64,000 nt of DNA from Thalassolituus sp034111725 (GTDB taxonomy: Bacteria > Pseudomonadota > Gammaproteobacteria > Pseudomonadales > Oceanobacteraceae). The stretch spans positions 13,615 through 77,614 of the forward strand of contig NZ_JAWUWR010000077.1 in assembly GCF_034111725.1 (NCBI RefSeq). The letters run 5' to 3'. This document shows positions 28,257 to 37,270 of the stretch, one piece after another. How positions within the stretch are numbered: position 1 is the stretch's first letter; each line of letters starts with the position of its first letter. The notes under the pieces are model-generated. The model had not been told where the DNA came from. It did not search any database and worked only from the letters and a program-made list of their open reading frames with translations. The position numbers were made by a program, and so were the translations under genes.

Positions 28257-28609
28257 GACTTCACCGCGGCAGAATTATTGGCGTTATTAAGGCGCAAACA
28301 CTCCGAGCGCATGCGTTCACGCTCTTCGTCGCCTACCGTATTGGCATGCTTAACATAAATACCGGTAAGTAAGAACTGCAACAATATGAAAAATGCAGCA
28401 AAGGGCACTAACCAAGGGGTGGGATTACTGACACTCACAGGCGTTAGTAATATACAGGATAAAAACACGACACTGAGTAGAAATACAGCATAGCTGCCAC
28501 CCAGTACCACAGCCATGCGCCGACGATATAGACGTTGCCCTGCAACCCAAGCTGCATAGTCGGGATGTTGGCTAATCAAGCTGTTCGATTCACTGTCCAC
28601 TGTTTGCAT
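28253..28609 (-). CDS. DUF485 small membrane protein (YjcH-like)
   Basis: 118 residues with two membrane helices and the conserved HPDYAAWVAGQRLYRRR start of the DUF485 family. GGAGGTGATGT lies before the ATG. Its stop overlaps the symporter start (ATGA). The yjcH-actP pair is typical of acetate transport operons, and the small protein is thought to be a partner of the permease. Divergent from the sensor kinase gene. Confidence 0.85.
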   Translation of the reverse strand: MQTVDSESNSLISQHPDYAAWVAGQRLYRRRMAVVLGGSYAVFLLSVVFLSCILLTPVSVSNPTPWLVPFAAFFILLQFLLTGIYVKHANTVGDEERERMRSECLRLNNANNSAAVKS

Positions 28610-28858
28610 TACATCACCTCCGTGTCTTCAGTGTATCGAACAGCTTGATTAGACCACAGATCGACCATAGTCGCAGACCCAATAATGTCGGCGTTGGAAC
28701 GCACGCCTTACAACTTTCATCTAATATGAGTTAGGCCTGTACGGACACAACGCGAGCGCGCGTGGTAATCTCTGTGGCATAAGAAAGACAATAAAAAGAA
28801 CGAGTTAATATGCTGCCGATGCGTCACTCCGTCTTATGCATATTCATTAAGGACCGAC

Positions 28859-31800
28859 ATGATTCCCGTTAGTCAGCTAATTACAATCTCCATTTGTTAT
28901 ATTGCCGTGCTCTTTCTGATTGCTTGGTACGGTGACCGGCGCGCCCATCAAGGTAAACCCTTACATGGCAGTGGCTTGGTTTATAGCTTATCACTGGCGG
29001 TGTATTGCACTTCATGGACTTTCTATGGAGCAGTCGGACAAGCGGCGTCCAGTGGCTGGATCTTTTTAGCGATTTACGTCGGGCCAATTGTTTTTTTACT
29101 GCTTTTTTGGAATTTACTTGAACGCATAGTGCGTATCACTAAAGAAAAACGTCTGACTTCCATTGCTGACTTTATCGCCACGCGCTATGGCCGCGATCAC
29201 ACCCTCGCTGTCATCGTCACACTCGTCGCCGTTATGGGGGTCGTTCCTTATATCGCGCTGCAGCTAAAAGCGATTTCCACGACGTTTGAATTACTCACCC
29301 AGCCTTTGGGGCTGGATTACGGTATTCCAGGCTCTATTTGGCAAGACACCGGTTTCTATATCAGTGTCGTCATGGCCCTGTTCGTCATTATATTTGGTAC
29401 CCGCGATATTGATGCCAGTGAGCAACATCCGGGAATGATTTTAGCCGTGGCATTTGAGTCTCTGGTCAAATTACTGGCCTTTGTTGGGGTTGGCATTTGG
29501 GTTATGACCTCGGTATTCGAAAGCCCAGAGGAGATATTGAAATTAACTCGAGAAACGGCCAGCGATCACCCTTTGCTACAAAGCAACATGGTGTCAGTGT
29601 CCTTTATCTTACAGAGCGTGCTCGCCGGGTTTGCCATTGTGTGTTTACCGCGGCAATTTCAAGTCGCGGTAGTAGAAAACGAAGACACTAATCACATCCA
29701 AACTGCACGTTGGCTGTTCCCGCTTTATTTAGCCATCATGATGTTATTTGTTGCCCCGATTGCGTTAACGGGGCATTTATTTATGCAAGACTTAGGCTTT
29801 TCACCGGATACCTATGTGCTCAGTCTACCCGTTTCAATGGGCCAAGATGCACTGGCAATTATAGCGTTTATCGGCGGCGGCAGTGCTGCTAGCGGCATGA
29901 TTATTGTTGCCACAATTGCGGTCAGCACCATGGTATCAAACGAGCTGGTGCTACCCGCCTTCTTTCGCCATGGGCAACAGCAAGAAAACCAACAACCTGC
30001 TGGCGTACAACGATTAGTACTGACTGTGCGCCGCGTCGTAATCATCGGCCTAATCGGGGTTTCGTACTTATTTTATCGAATCGCCGGAGAGTTTGAGTCA
30101 CTCGCAGCGATTGGCTTGTTGTCGTTCGCTGCCATCGCACAATTTGCGCCTGCTCTATTCGGCGGTTTGATATGGCAAGGGGCCAACCGCCAAGGCGCAA
30201 TAGCAGGACTACTCGGCGGCACTTTTATTTGGTTTCAAATGTTGCTGTGGCCAGTATTAAGCCAACAGTTATTTGCTCCTAGCGGAATCGACTCTATCGT
30301 GCCTAACAATGTGTTTGGCATCGACATGGATGACTTCAGTTTTACCGTTATTCTAAGCTTACTGGTTAATTGCACGCTGTTTGTTTTCTTCTCAGTTGTT
30401 ACCAATGCTTCGGTCCGCGAACGCATGCTGGCCAGCGATTTCACCAGCGTACGCAGCTCGAATCAACGCAAACATACATCTTCGTTTAATTGTAAAGTAG
30501 ATGACGTCCGCGTGGTACTTGAACGAATTTTGGGGTATCAAAAAACCGATGGATTTTTCACCCTGTATCAAGCTCGCCATGGTATTCAATATGACCATGC
30601 AATGGCATCCGATGACCTTCTCCATGATGCTGAAGAATTACTCGCTTCGGTTGTTGGCTCATCATCGGCGCGGGTTATTTTTTCGACTCTACTAGGCGGA
30701 GAGCAAATTCAAATTCGCGATTTGGCTTTTTTAGCCAGTGAAGCCAGTCAGGCATTTACACTCAGCCGTGAACAATTGCAGGCTGCGTTAGAAAACCTCC
30801 ACCAGGGGGTCAGCGTTATTGACCGCAACCTTAATTTAGTCGCTTGGAATCGCCGCTATTTAGAATTATTTGAATACCCGAAGGGCTTTATTCAAGTTGG
30901 CAAACCCATCGAAGAAGTCATCGCCTACAACGCAATGCGAGGCTTTTGCGGTGAAGGCGCGGTTACCGAGCAAGTTAAGCGGCGAATGGACTATTTAAAA
31001 TCATTATCAGCCCATCATTTTGAACGTTCGCTACCTCACGGCATCGTTGTTTCTATGCAAGGGCACCCCATGCCTGATGGCGGTTTCGTTACCAGTTTTA
31101 CCGATATCACTGCTCATCGAAAAGCGGAGCAGGCGTTGCGTGAAACCAACATTACCTTAGAAAGACGTGTTGAGAAACGAACGCAAGAATTAGACGATTT
31201 AACCTCACAATTAATTGATGCAAACCAAAGCAAAACACGTTTCTTAGCGGCGACAGGCCACGATTTAATGCAGCCATTAAATGCCGCTAAGCTGTTTGCA
31301 TCGACGCTGTCGCAGCAAAGTTTAACGACAGAACAACAATGCCTGCTAAAACATTTAGAAGGTGCTTTGCAATCTGCCGAGGACGTTCTGTCATTACTGG
31401 TTGAAATATCAAAACTCGATTCAGGGGCAATGGAACCTAACTTAAAGCCGATAAGTTTAGCCGCCGTATTACGTCCATTGCGCGATGAGTTCACTGCGCT
31501 TGCTGCCGATCAAGGCTTAAAGCTGCATGTGCGCGAATGCAAGCATTGGGTGATTAGTGACGCGCATTGGCTGCGCAGAATTATTCAGAACTTTTTAAGT
31601 AATGCCGTGCGCTATACCAACAAGGGTGGCATCTTATTAGGCTGCAGAGTACGTGGAGAGCATCTTTTATTAGAGGTTTGGGATACTGGTCTTGGCATAC
31701 CACAAGACAAATTAATTGAAATATTCGGCGAATTTAAACGCCTCAATCAAGGACGCCAAGATACTAAAGGACTAGGGCTAGGACTCGCTATTGTTGATCG

Positions 31801-32305
31801 TATGTCGCGCAGAATGGAGCATTCAGTCAGCGTGTCATCCCGAGTTGGACGCGGCACCTGTTTCCGCATTGAATTACCTCTAACTCCAGCTCAAGAACAA
31901 AAAGTTGATAAAAGCGATGTCGTACTGAATAACACCGGCAACTTTAGTGGCATACCAACGTTCTGTATTGATAATGATGAGGCCGTTTTGGCGGGTATGA
32001 CTGCTTTGTTAACTAGCTGGCAATGCGATTTGTATCCATGTCAGAACGAAACTGAAGCGCAAAACATCCCATTCGAACCGAGAATTATGTTGGCAGATTA
32101 TCAACTCGACCACGTATTAACGGGATTAGATGTCATGACGGGCATACGTGAAAGAATGAATAACCCGGACATTCCTGGAATTTTAATTACCGCAGATCCT
32201 CGCCCAGAAATAGCAGATCAAGCAAAGGCATTAGGCTTCTATTTTTTAAGCAAACCCGTTCGCCCTGCGGCATTACGAGCCTTGATGCGACGCTTACTGA
32301 GTTAA
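28859..32305 (+). CDS. crbS: Hybrid sensor histidine kinase with SSS transporter domain, CrbS/CbrA-type
   Basis: 1148 residues. An SSS-type transporter domain (about 1-530, with a dozen helices) is followed by a STAC-like segment, a PAS-like domain (about 640-760), a HisKA domain with the phospho-acceptor His801 in TGHDLMQPLN, a HATPase domain with WDTGLGIP and GLGLGLAI, and a C-terminal receiver with probable Asp1080 in LADYQLD. This order is that of CrbS in Vibrio, which drives the acetate switch, and of CbrA. AAGGACC precedes the ATG. The presence of acs, actP and a LuxR-type regulator next to it favours the CrbS role. Confidence 0.88.
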   Translation: MIPVSQLITISICYIAVLFLIAWYGDRRAHQGKPLHGSGLVYSLSLAVYCTSWTFYGAVGQAASSGWIFLAIYVGPIVFLLLFWNLLERIVRITKEKRLTSIADFIATRYGRDHTLAVIVTLVAVMGVVPYIALQLKAISTTFELLTQPLGLDYGIPGSIWQDTGFYISVVMALFVIIFGTRDIDASEQHPGMILAVAFESLVKLLAFVGVGIWVMTSVFESPEEILKLTRETASDHPLLQSNMVSVSFILQSVLAGFAIVCLPRQFQVAVVENEDTNHIQTARWLFPLYLAIMMLFVAPIALTGHLFMQDLGFSPDTYVLSLPVSMGQDALAIIAFIGGGSAASGMIIVATIAVSTMVSNELVLPAFFRHGQQQENQQPAGVQRLVLTVRRVVIIGLIGVSYLFYRIAGEFESLAAIGLLSFAAIAQFAPALFGGLIWQGANRQGAIAGLLGGTFIWFQMLLWPVLSQQLFAPSGIDSIVPNNVFGIDMDDFSFTVILSLLVNCTLFVFFSVVTNASVRERMLASDFTSVRSSNQRKHTSSFNCKVDDVRVVLERILGYQKTDGFFTLYQARHGIQYDHAMASDDLLHDAEELLASVVGSSSARVIFSTLLGGEQIQIRDLAFLASEASQAFTLSREQLQAALENLHQGVSVIDRNLNLVAWNRRYLELFEYPKGFIQVGKPIEEVIAYNAMRGFCGEGAVTEQVKRRMDYLKSLSAHHFERSLPHGIVVSMQGHPMPDGGFVTSFTDITAHRKAEQALRETNITLERRVEKRTQELDDLTSQLIDANQSKTRFLAATGHDLMQPLNAAKLFASTLSQQSLTTEQQCLLKHLEGALQSAEDVLSLLVEISKLDSGAMEPNLKPISLAAVLRPLRDEFTALAADQGLKLHVRECKHWVISDAHWLRRIIQNFLSNAVRYTNKGGILLGCRVRGEHLLLEVWDTGLGIPQDKLIEIFGEFKRLNQGRQDTKGLGLGLAIVDRMSRRMEHSVSVSSRVGRGTCFRIELPLTPAQEQKVDKSDVVLNNTGNFSGIPTFCIDNDEAVLAGMTALLTSWQCDLYPCQNETEAQNIPFEPRIMLADYQLDHVLTGLDVMTGIRERMNNPDIPGILITADPRPEIADQAKALGFYFLSKPVRPAALRALMRRLLS

Positions 32306-32352
32306 CTCAGCAAGCGTGCTTGGGAAAGATAGCAATAATTCATCAATGCGAA

Positions 32353-33042
32353 TCAGGCATCGACTTGTGATGCCGACGCCGCCATACGTCCTTCTGGTTT
32401 TTCGATATCTAAACTTTGTACGGCAATAACTGCTTGCGTACGCGTACGTACACCAAGCTTACGGAAAATAGCGGTCACATGAGCTTTAATGGTCGCTTCA
32501 CTGACTTCTAAATCATAAGCAATCTGCTTATTCAGCATACCGTCAGCCATCATAGTTAACACACGGAATTGCTGCGGAGTTAACGTCGCCAAACGCACGG
32601 CTAAGTCCATCGCTAATGGATTCGGGTGATGCTGATGACGGCGTGCTTTCTCAGGTAAATAAATATCACCTTGCAACACCAAACCAATTGCCCGAGAAAT
32701 TTCATCAAGTGACGAAGACTTAGCAATATAACCAGCGGCTTCGTGGTCAATGGCTTGACACATGATGGCAGGATCTTCACAAGCCGACACAACGATGACA
32801 GGGATTTCAGGATAATGAGAGCGCATATAGACCAGCCCTGAATAGCCATGAGCGCCAGGCATTTGCAAATCCAGCAGCACCAAGTCTGCATCTTTATGCA
32901 GTTCAATTAAGTGCTGTAACTCAGGTAGCGATTCTGCCTGTTCAATCAGCACATCGGGCAACAACTGTTTTACAGCCTGCTGCATAGCGGTGCGAAATAA
33001 CGGATGGTCATCCGCAATAATAATTTTTTGGGCCAGTTGCAT
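32353..33042 (-). CDS. crbR: LuxR/NarL-type response regulator, CrbR-type
   Basis: 229 residues from the ATG at 33042, for which AGGAGG lies 5 nt upstream; the preceding GTG is too close to that site. The receiver has the acidic pair ADDHP and phospho-acceptor Asp58 in LLDLQMP. The C-terminal LuxR helix-turn-helix begins LTPQQFRVL and includes NKQIAYDLEVSEATIKAHV. Convergent with the kinase gene and next to acs. In Vibrio and Pseudomonas the CrbS/CrbR (or MxtR/ErdR) pair activates acs transcription. Confidence 0.88.
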   Translation of the reverse strand: MQLAQKIIIADDHPLFRTAMQQAVKQLLPDVLIEQAESLPELQHLIELHKDADLVLLDLQMPGAHGYSGLVYMRSHYPEIPVIVVSACEDPAIMCQAIDHEAAGYIAKSSSLDEISRAIGLVLQGDIYLPEKARRHQHHPNPLAMDLAVRLATLTPQQFRVLTMMADGMLNKQIAYDLEVSEATIKAHVTAIFRKLGVRTRTQAVIAVQSLDIEKPEGRMAASASQVDA

Positions 33043-33125
33043 CACTGCCTCCTGTTTGGCTGTTCCATCGCCTTGTTATTGTTGTGTCTTACTGTCTTCT
33101 ATCACTTTAGTCTAGAAACACTAAA

Positions 33126-33147
33126 GCCGCCGAGCAAGCTCGACGGC
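33126..33147 (-). terminator. Candidate terminator of acs
   Basis: GCCGCCGAGC and GCTCGACGGC arms around AA; on the minus strand the one mismatch becomes a G-U pair and the stem is followed by TTTAG. It lies just beyond the acs stop. Confidence 0.6.
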
Positions 33148-33162
33148 GTTAGTAACCAAACC

Positions 33163-35112
33163 TTAACGGTTTAGCCGCTCTTCAATCAAAGTTTCAACAA
33201 CAGCAGGATCTGCCAGCGTTGAAATATCACCCAGCGCATCATGTTCGTTGGCCGCTATTTTGCGCAAAATTCGACGCATGATTTTGCCTGAACGCGTTTT
33301 TGGTAATCCCGGCGTAATCTGAATTAAATCAGGTGTCGCCACTGGGCCAATTTCAGCACGTACCCAATTACGCAATTCCTTCACCAATTCATCACTGGCT
33401 TCTTCACCAGAATTTAATGTGACATAAACATAAATACCTTGGCCTTTGATGTCGTGGGGGTAACCCACCACAGCGGCCTCAGCAACCTTAGGATGCGCCA
33501 CTAACGAACTCTCAACTTCAGCGGTACCCATACGGTGACCAGATACGTTGATCACATCGTCTACGCGACCAGTAATCCAGTAATAACCATCCGCATCACG
33601 ACGCGCTCCGTCACCGGTAAAATACATACCACGGAAGGTCGAGAAATAGGTCTGAACAAAACGTTCATGATCGCCATAAACACTGCGTGCTTGGCCAGGC
33701 CAGCTATCAACAATCACTAAGTTACCGTCGGTAGTACCATCTAATATCATACCGCCACTATCCACTAACGCTGGCTGTACACCAAAGAATGGCCGAGTTG
33801 CAGAACCCGGTTTAGTATCAGTAGCGCCCGGCAGTGGTGTAATCATGATGCCGCCTGTTTCGGTTTGCCACCAAGTATCCACCACAGGGCCACGCTCATC
33901 TCCCCTTGTGCGGTAGTACCATTCCCATGCTTCTGGGTTGATCGGTTCACCAACGGAACCTAACAAACGCAGGCTCTTGCGGCTAGTGTTGTCGACTGCA
34001 GCGGTGCCTTCGGCCATCAAAGAGCGAATAGCGGTCGGCGCGGTGTACAGAATGTTCACCTGATGCTTATCGATGATCTGCGAAATGCGATTGATGCTCG
34101 GATAATTCGGTACGCCTTCCGACATCAAAGTAATACCGCCATTGGCCAATGGCCCGTACAGCAAGTAAGTGTGGCCAGTTACCCAGCCGACATCCGCGGT
34201 ACACCAGTAGACATCACCATCGTGATAATCAAATACGTACTGATGGGTTATGGATGCCCACACCATGTAACCGCCCGTGGTGTGCAATACACCCTTTGGT
34301 TTGCCTGTCGAACCTGATGTATACAAAATAAAGAGCGGGTCTTCGGCATTCATTTCTTCTGGCGGGCAATTAGGTGACGCCAATGCCATTAAGTCTTCGT
34401 ACCAGACATCGCGCGCAGCATGCCAAGCCACTGGGCTGCCGGTGCGCTTTACCACAATCACTTTTTCTAACGATTTAATCGCTGGATGCGTTAGTGCTTC
34501 ATCGACATTGGCCTTAAGCGCAACTTTTTTACCTGCACGTACGCCTTCGTCAGCGGTAATCACAATTTTTGAATGACTGTCTTCAATACGACCCGCCAAT
34601 GCATCTGGTGAAAAACCACCAAATACCACCGAGTGGATTGCACCAATACGTGTGCAAGCCAACATAGCGACGGCCGCTTCAGGAATCATCGGCATATAGA
34701 TACAAACCACGTCGCCCTTACGTACACCCTGCCCGCGTAGCGCGTTGGCAAAGCGCGATACTTGCTCATGCAATTCGCGATAGGTGATGTTTTTACTCTC
34801 ACTTGGGTCGTCACCTTCCCAAATAATGGCGGTTTGATCTGCGCGTGTTGCAAGATGGCGATCTAGACAGTTAGCAGAGGCGTTGAGCGTACCGTCTTCA
34901 AACCAACGAATATCAACATTGTGATCATCAAAAGACACGTTGCGCACTTTAGTGAAAGGTTTAATCCAATCAATACGCTTGCTGGCCTCTTCGCGCCAGA
35001 AGCCATCAGGATTAATGACCGACTGTTGGTACATCTGCAGATACTTTTCATTGTCGATCCAAGCTGAATTGGCAAACTCAGGCTTAACCTCATACATCTT
35101 GTCGTCACTCAT
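33163..35112 (-). CDS. acs: Acetyl-CoA synthetase (AMP-forming)
   Basis: 649 residues, the standard Acs length. Adenylation motifs: YTSGSTGKPKGVLHT, WWQTETGG, YFTGDGARRD, and the C-terminal LPKTRSGKIMRR with Lys610, the lysine that is acetylated in regulated Acs enzymes. It converts acetate, ATP and CoA to acetyl-CoA via acetyl-AMP in the cytoplasm, serving acetate growth. With actP and CrbS/CrbR nearby it forms a full acetate assimilation module. Inverted repeats upstream of the ATG may be regulator sites. Confidence 0.97.
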   Translation of the reverse strand: MSDDKMYEVKPEFANSAWIDNEKYLQMYQQSVINPDGFWREEASKRIDWIKPFTKVRNVSFDDHNVDIRWFEDGTLNASANCLDRHLATRADQTAIIWEGDDPSESKNITYRELHEQVSRFANALRGQGVRKGDVVCIYMPMIPEAAVAMLACTRIGAIHSVVFGGFSPDALAGRIEDSHSKIVITADEGVRAGKKVALKANVDEALTHPAIKSLEKVIVVKRTGSPVAWHAARDVWYEDLMALASPNCPPEEMNAEDPLFILYTSGSTGKPKGVLHTTGGYMVWASITHQYVFDYHDGDVYWCTADVGWVTGHTYLLYGPLANGGITLMSEGVPNYPSINRISQIIDKHQVNILYTAPTAIRSLMAEGTAAVDNTSRKSLRLLGSVGEPINPEAWEWYYRTRGDERGPVVDTWWQTETGGIMITPLPGATDTKPGSATRPFFGVQPALVDSGGMILDGTTDGNLVIVDSWPGQARSVYGDHERFVQTYFSTFRGMYFTGDGARRDADGYYWITGRVDDVINVSGHRMGTAEVESSLVAHPKVAEAAVVGYPHDIKGQGIYVYVTLNSGEEASDELVKELRNWVRAEIGPVATPDLIQITPGLPKTRSGKIMRRILRKIAANEHDALGDISTLADPAVVETLIEERLNR

Positions 35113-35475
35113 TATTGTTCTCCCGTCATTCGTATCACGCTCAACCAGCTCGACAGCAGGCGTCGTTTAATGTTCTACCTCCATATTGGTCGCACTAGGA
35201 CCAAGGCTGAATTAGACAATGGTCTATTCAGCGCAAATAGAGATTACGCAGTGAGTTGCTAGTCAGAGAATACTACAAAGTCAGGAAAGTACTGTCATTA
35301 GGGGCAATTCACCGTCGTTTTTATTCGAAAATGACAATCTGAACGGGTGCTTCATTTAACCAGAGCGAGAGGACTTGGGCAGTAGGGACACTTGCTTCGA
35401 CCTTTGGCTAATTTCATTGCACAGAATTTGTGCACCATAGTGGCTCTGCACAATACAAAAATTAGGAGAACAAGC
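35113..35475. promoter_or_regulatory. Divergent acs / porin control region with inverted repeats
   Basis: This 363-nt gene-free stretch lies between the divergent acs and DcaP-type porin genes. It has three notable inverted repeats: TTGGTC-N7-GACCAA (35186-35204), GAAT-T-AGAC-AATG-GTCT-ATTC (35209-35229, one bulged base), and TGCACA-N5-TGTGCA (35418-35434). The first two are 74-117 nt upstream of the acs start and could bind CrbR. The last lies just ahead of the porin ribosome-binding site, and a half-site TGCACA recurs at 35447. No gene is seen in it. Confidence 0.5.
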
Positions 35476-36585
35476 ATGCGCAAATTACCTATGGTTTTAC
35501 TGGCCACTGCGGCACTGCCAATGGCGGTCAACGCTGCCAATACCGAGTTCAGCTTCGGCGGCTTCATTAAAATGGATGCCATGCTGAGTACGTATTCTGA
35601 TGGCGATATCGTCGATGGCTATGGACGCGACTATTATGCGCCATCGCAAATCGTCCCGGGCACTGAACCTGATACGGCTGAGCTTGATTTCAGCGTTCGC
35701 AACTCCCGCTTCAATTTTAAAACAGTAACTCAAGTTGAAGATGGTAAAACCATCACTAGCTTTATAGAGCTAGATTTCTCGACAACGGCCGGCGGTAATG
35801 AAGTCGTATCCAACTCTTACGTGCCACGTATACGTCACGCCTATGTTCAGTACGACAAGTTATTGGTGGGTCAAACTTGGTCTAACTTTATGAACGTGGG
35901 TGCTCTGCCAGAAGTCGCTGACTTTATTGGCCCGAGCGAATCCACCGTCTTTATTCGTCAGCCACAAGTACGCTATACCTCCGGCGACCTATCCGTGTCT
36001 TTAGAAAATCCGCAAACCACAGGGGCTGGCGATAGCGGTGACAATGGTATGCTGCCAGACTTAACGGCCAGCTACAAAATCAAAGCCGACAATCTCGATA
36101 TGACCGCTGCATTGTTGCTACGTCAATTGAGTTATGACGGCCCAGCGGAAGATGACGACGCTAATACCATGGGTTACGGCGTAAACGTCGCCGGTAAGTT
36201 GATGGTCGGTAAGGATGACTTAAAATTCAGTGCGACTTACGGTAAAGGTGTTGGCCGTTACGTGGGCTTAGGTGCGGTTGCGGATGTCGCCCTGGTAGGT
36301 GAGGACTTAGAAGCCAGCGATACCACCGCCGCTTTTATTGCTTATCGCCATCACTGGAGCAGCCAATGGCGCTCAACCGCTGTATACGGCATGTTATCTG
36401 CCGACTACGATGATTCTGTGACCAGCGGTGTTACCGATGCGACTAGTATGCGCGTTAACATTATGCACTCACCGGTTAAGCAATTGACCTACGGTGCAGA
36501 ACTCAGCACAGCGAATGTTGAGCGTGTGGGTGGGGATGATGTCACCATGAACCGCGTCTACTTCACGACCAAGTACGCGTTCTAA
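35476..36585 (+). CDS. DcaP-family trimeric outer-membrane porin
   Basis: 369 residues from the ATG at 35476, which follows TTAGGAG and opens on a signal peptide (MVLLATAALPMAVNA). The mature start TEFSFGGFIKMDAM, the DYYAPSQIVPG and the NSRFNFKT blocks are those of the DcaP-like porin family; the protein ends with the barrel strand YFTTKYAF. Family members take up negatively charged small molecules such as dicarboxylates. Placed divergently from acs, so possibly an outer-membrane port for carboxylates. Followed by a strong terminator. Confidence 0.85.
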   Translation: MRKLPMVLLATAALPMAVNAANTEFSFGGFIKMDAMLSTYSDGDIVDGYGRDYYAPSQIVPGTEPDTAELDFSVRNSRFNFKTVTQVEDGKTITSFIELDFSTTAGGNEVVSNSYVPRIRHAYVQYDKLLVGQTWSNFMNVGALPEVADFIGPSESTVFIRQPQVRYTSGDLSVSLENPQTTGAGDSGDNGMLPDLTASYKIKADNLDMTAALLLRQLSYDGPAEDDDANTMGYGVNVAGKLMVGKDDLKFSATYGKGVGRYVGLGAVADVALVGEDLEASDTTAAFIAYRHHWSSQWRSTAVYGMLSADYDDSVTSGVTDATSMRVNIMHSPVKQLTYGAELSTANVERVGGDDVTMNRVYFTTKYAF

Positions 36586-36618
36586 TCGTTTTAAATCATT
36601 AAACACGTTTAAAGATCG

Positions 36619-36652
36619 ATGCCGCTGAGCTGTTTGCTCAGCGGCATTTTTG
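36619..36652 (+). terminator. Intrinsic terminator of the DcaP-type porin gene
   Basis: ATGCCGCTGAGC pairs with GCTCAGCGGCAT around TGTTT, followed by TTTTTGTT. Confidence 0.9.
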
Positions 36653-37185
36653 TTGGATGGTTACAAGGTCTTGCCAATGCATATCGCTCTTAATGAGACT
36701 TCATCCTCTTAGCCCCTATTGCGCTAACATAAGGCTTAACTAAAAACCCTCAGCATCAAGCACACTATGACTCCCTACAAAAACGTCCCTATTCACATAT
36801 CTGCAACCTTTCAAGGGCACCCTCCCCTCGTCAAAAATAATTGCACTAAACGCATCCAACGCGATGTTAACAACGTATACACCAAGTTAACGGATAATTA
36901 CTTGATCACAACGCAGAACACAAAGTGTTACTAACATGTGAGTCAATAACGAAAATAGCCAAGGTTGGCCATGACTTGCACAAGATTTACATAGTGACTT
37001 TTTTTGTCACTTTATGTCCAGATCGCCAACTCAAAGGAGCACTACACCCTCTTTTGTTGCTTAAAAACGATGAATGAACAGATGTACGGTAGTTTTATTA
37101 ACACAAACGGCGAGCAACTGATATTCATTGCTAAATCAAGCGCTTACCACATGATGAAAAACCTTGGCTACATACTGGCTGTAAA
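36653..37185. other. Gene-poor leader ahead of the surface-protein operon
   Basis: About 530 nt without a convincing gene. Two short open frames (36767-36934, 55 codons; 37004-37189, 61 codons) lack ribosome-binding sites and recognisable content. An inverted repeat AGTGAC-T7-GTCACT lies at 36993-37011. The motif TGACTTTTTTT occurs both there and again at about 37234. The region is AT-rich compared with its surroundings and may hold regulator sites for the downstream operon. Confidence 0.5.
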
Positions 37186-37214
37186 TTGACGCAAGATGTT
37201 ACAAACCCTATGAT
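37186..37214 (+). promoter_or_regulatory. Sigma-70 promoter of the surface-protein operon
   Basis: TTGACG (37186-37191) and TATGAT (37209-37214) are separated by exactly 17 nt, a near-consensus sigma-70 promoter. The predicted start at about 37221 gives a 50-nt leader before the TTG start codon of the first gene. Confidence 0.75.
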
Positions 37215-37270
37215 CACTGCCAATGAACAAGACATGACTTTTTTTATCGATATAAGTTCAGGTTAATTTT

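Noticed and set aside
36767..36934. 55-codon open frame in the leader of the surface operon
   Set aside because: No ribosome-binding site, no recognisable motif, skewed composition; judged chance.
36993..37011. CRP site
   Set aside because: The half-sites GTGA and TCAC are too far apart (9 nt) for the CRP consensus, which needs 6.
37004..37189. 61-codon open frame overlapping the operon promoter
   Set aside because: Its end overlaps the -35 box and no ribosome-binding site precedes it.
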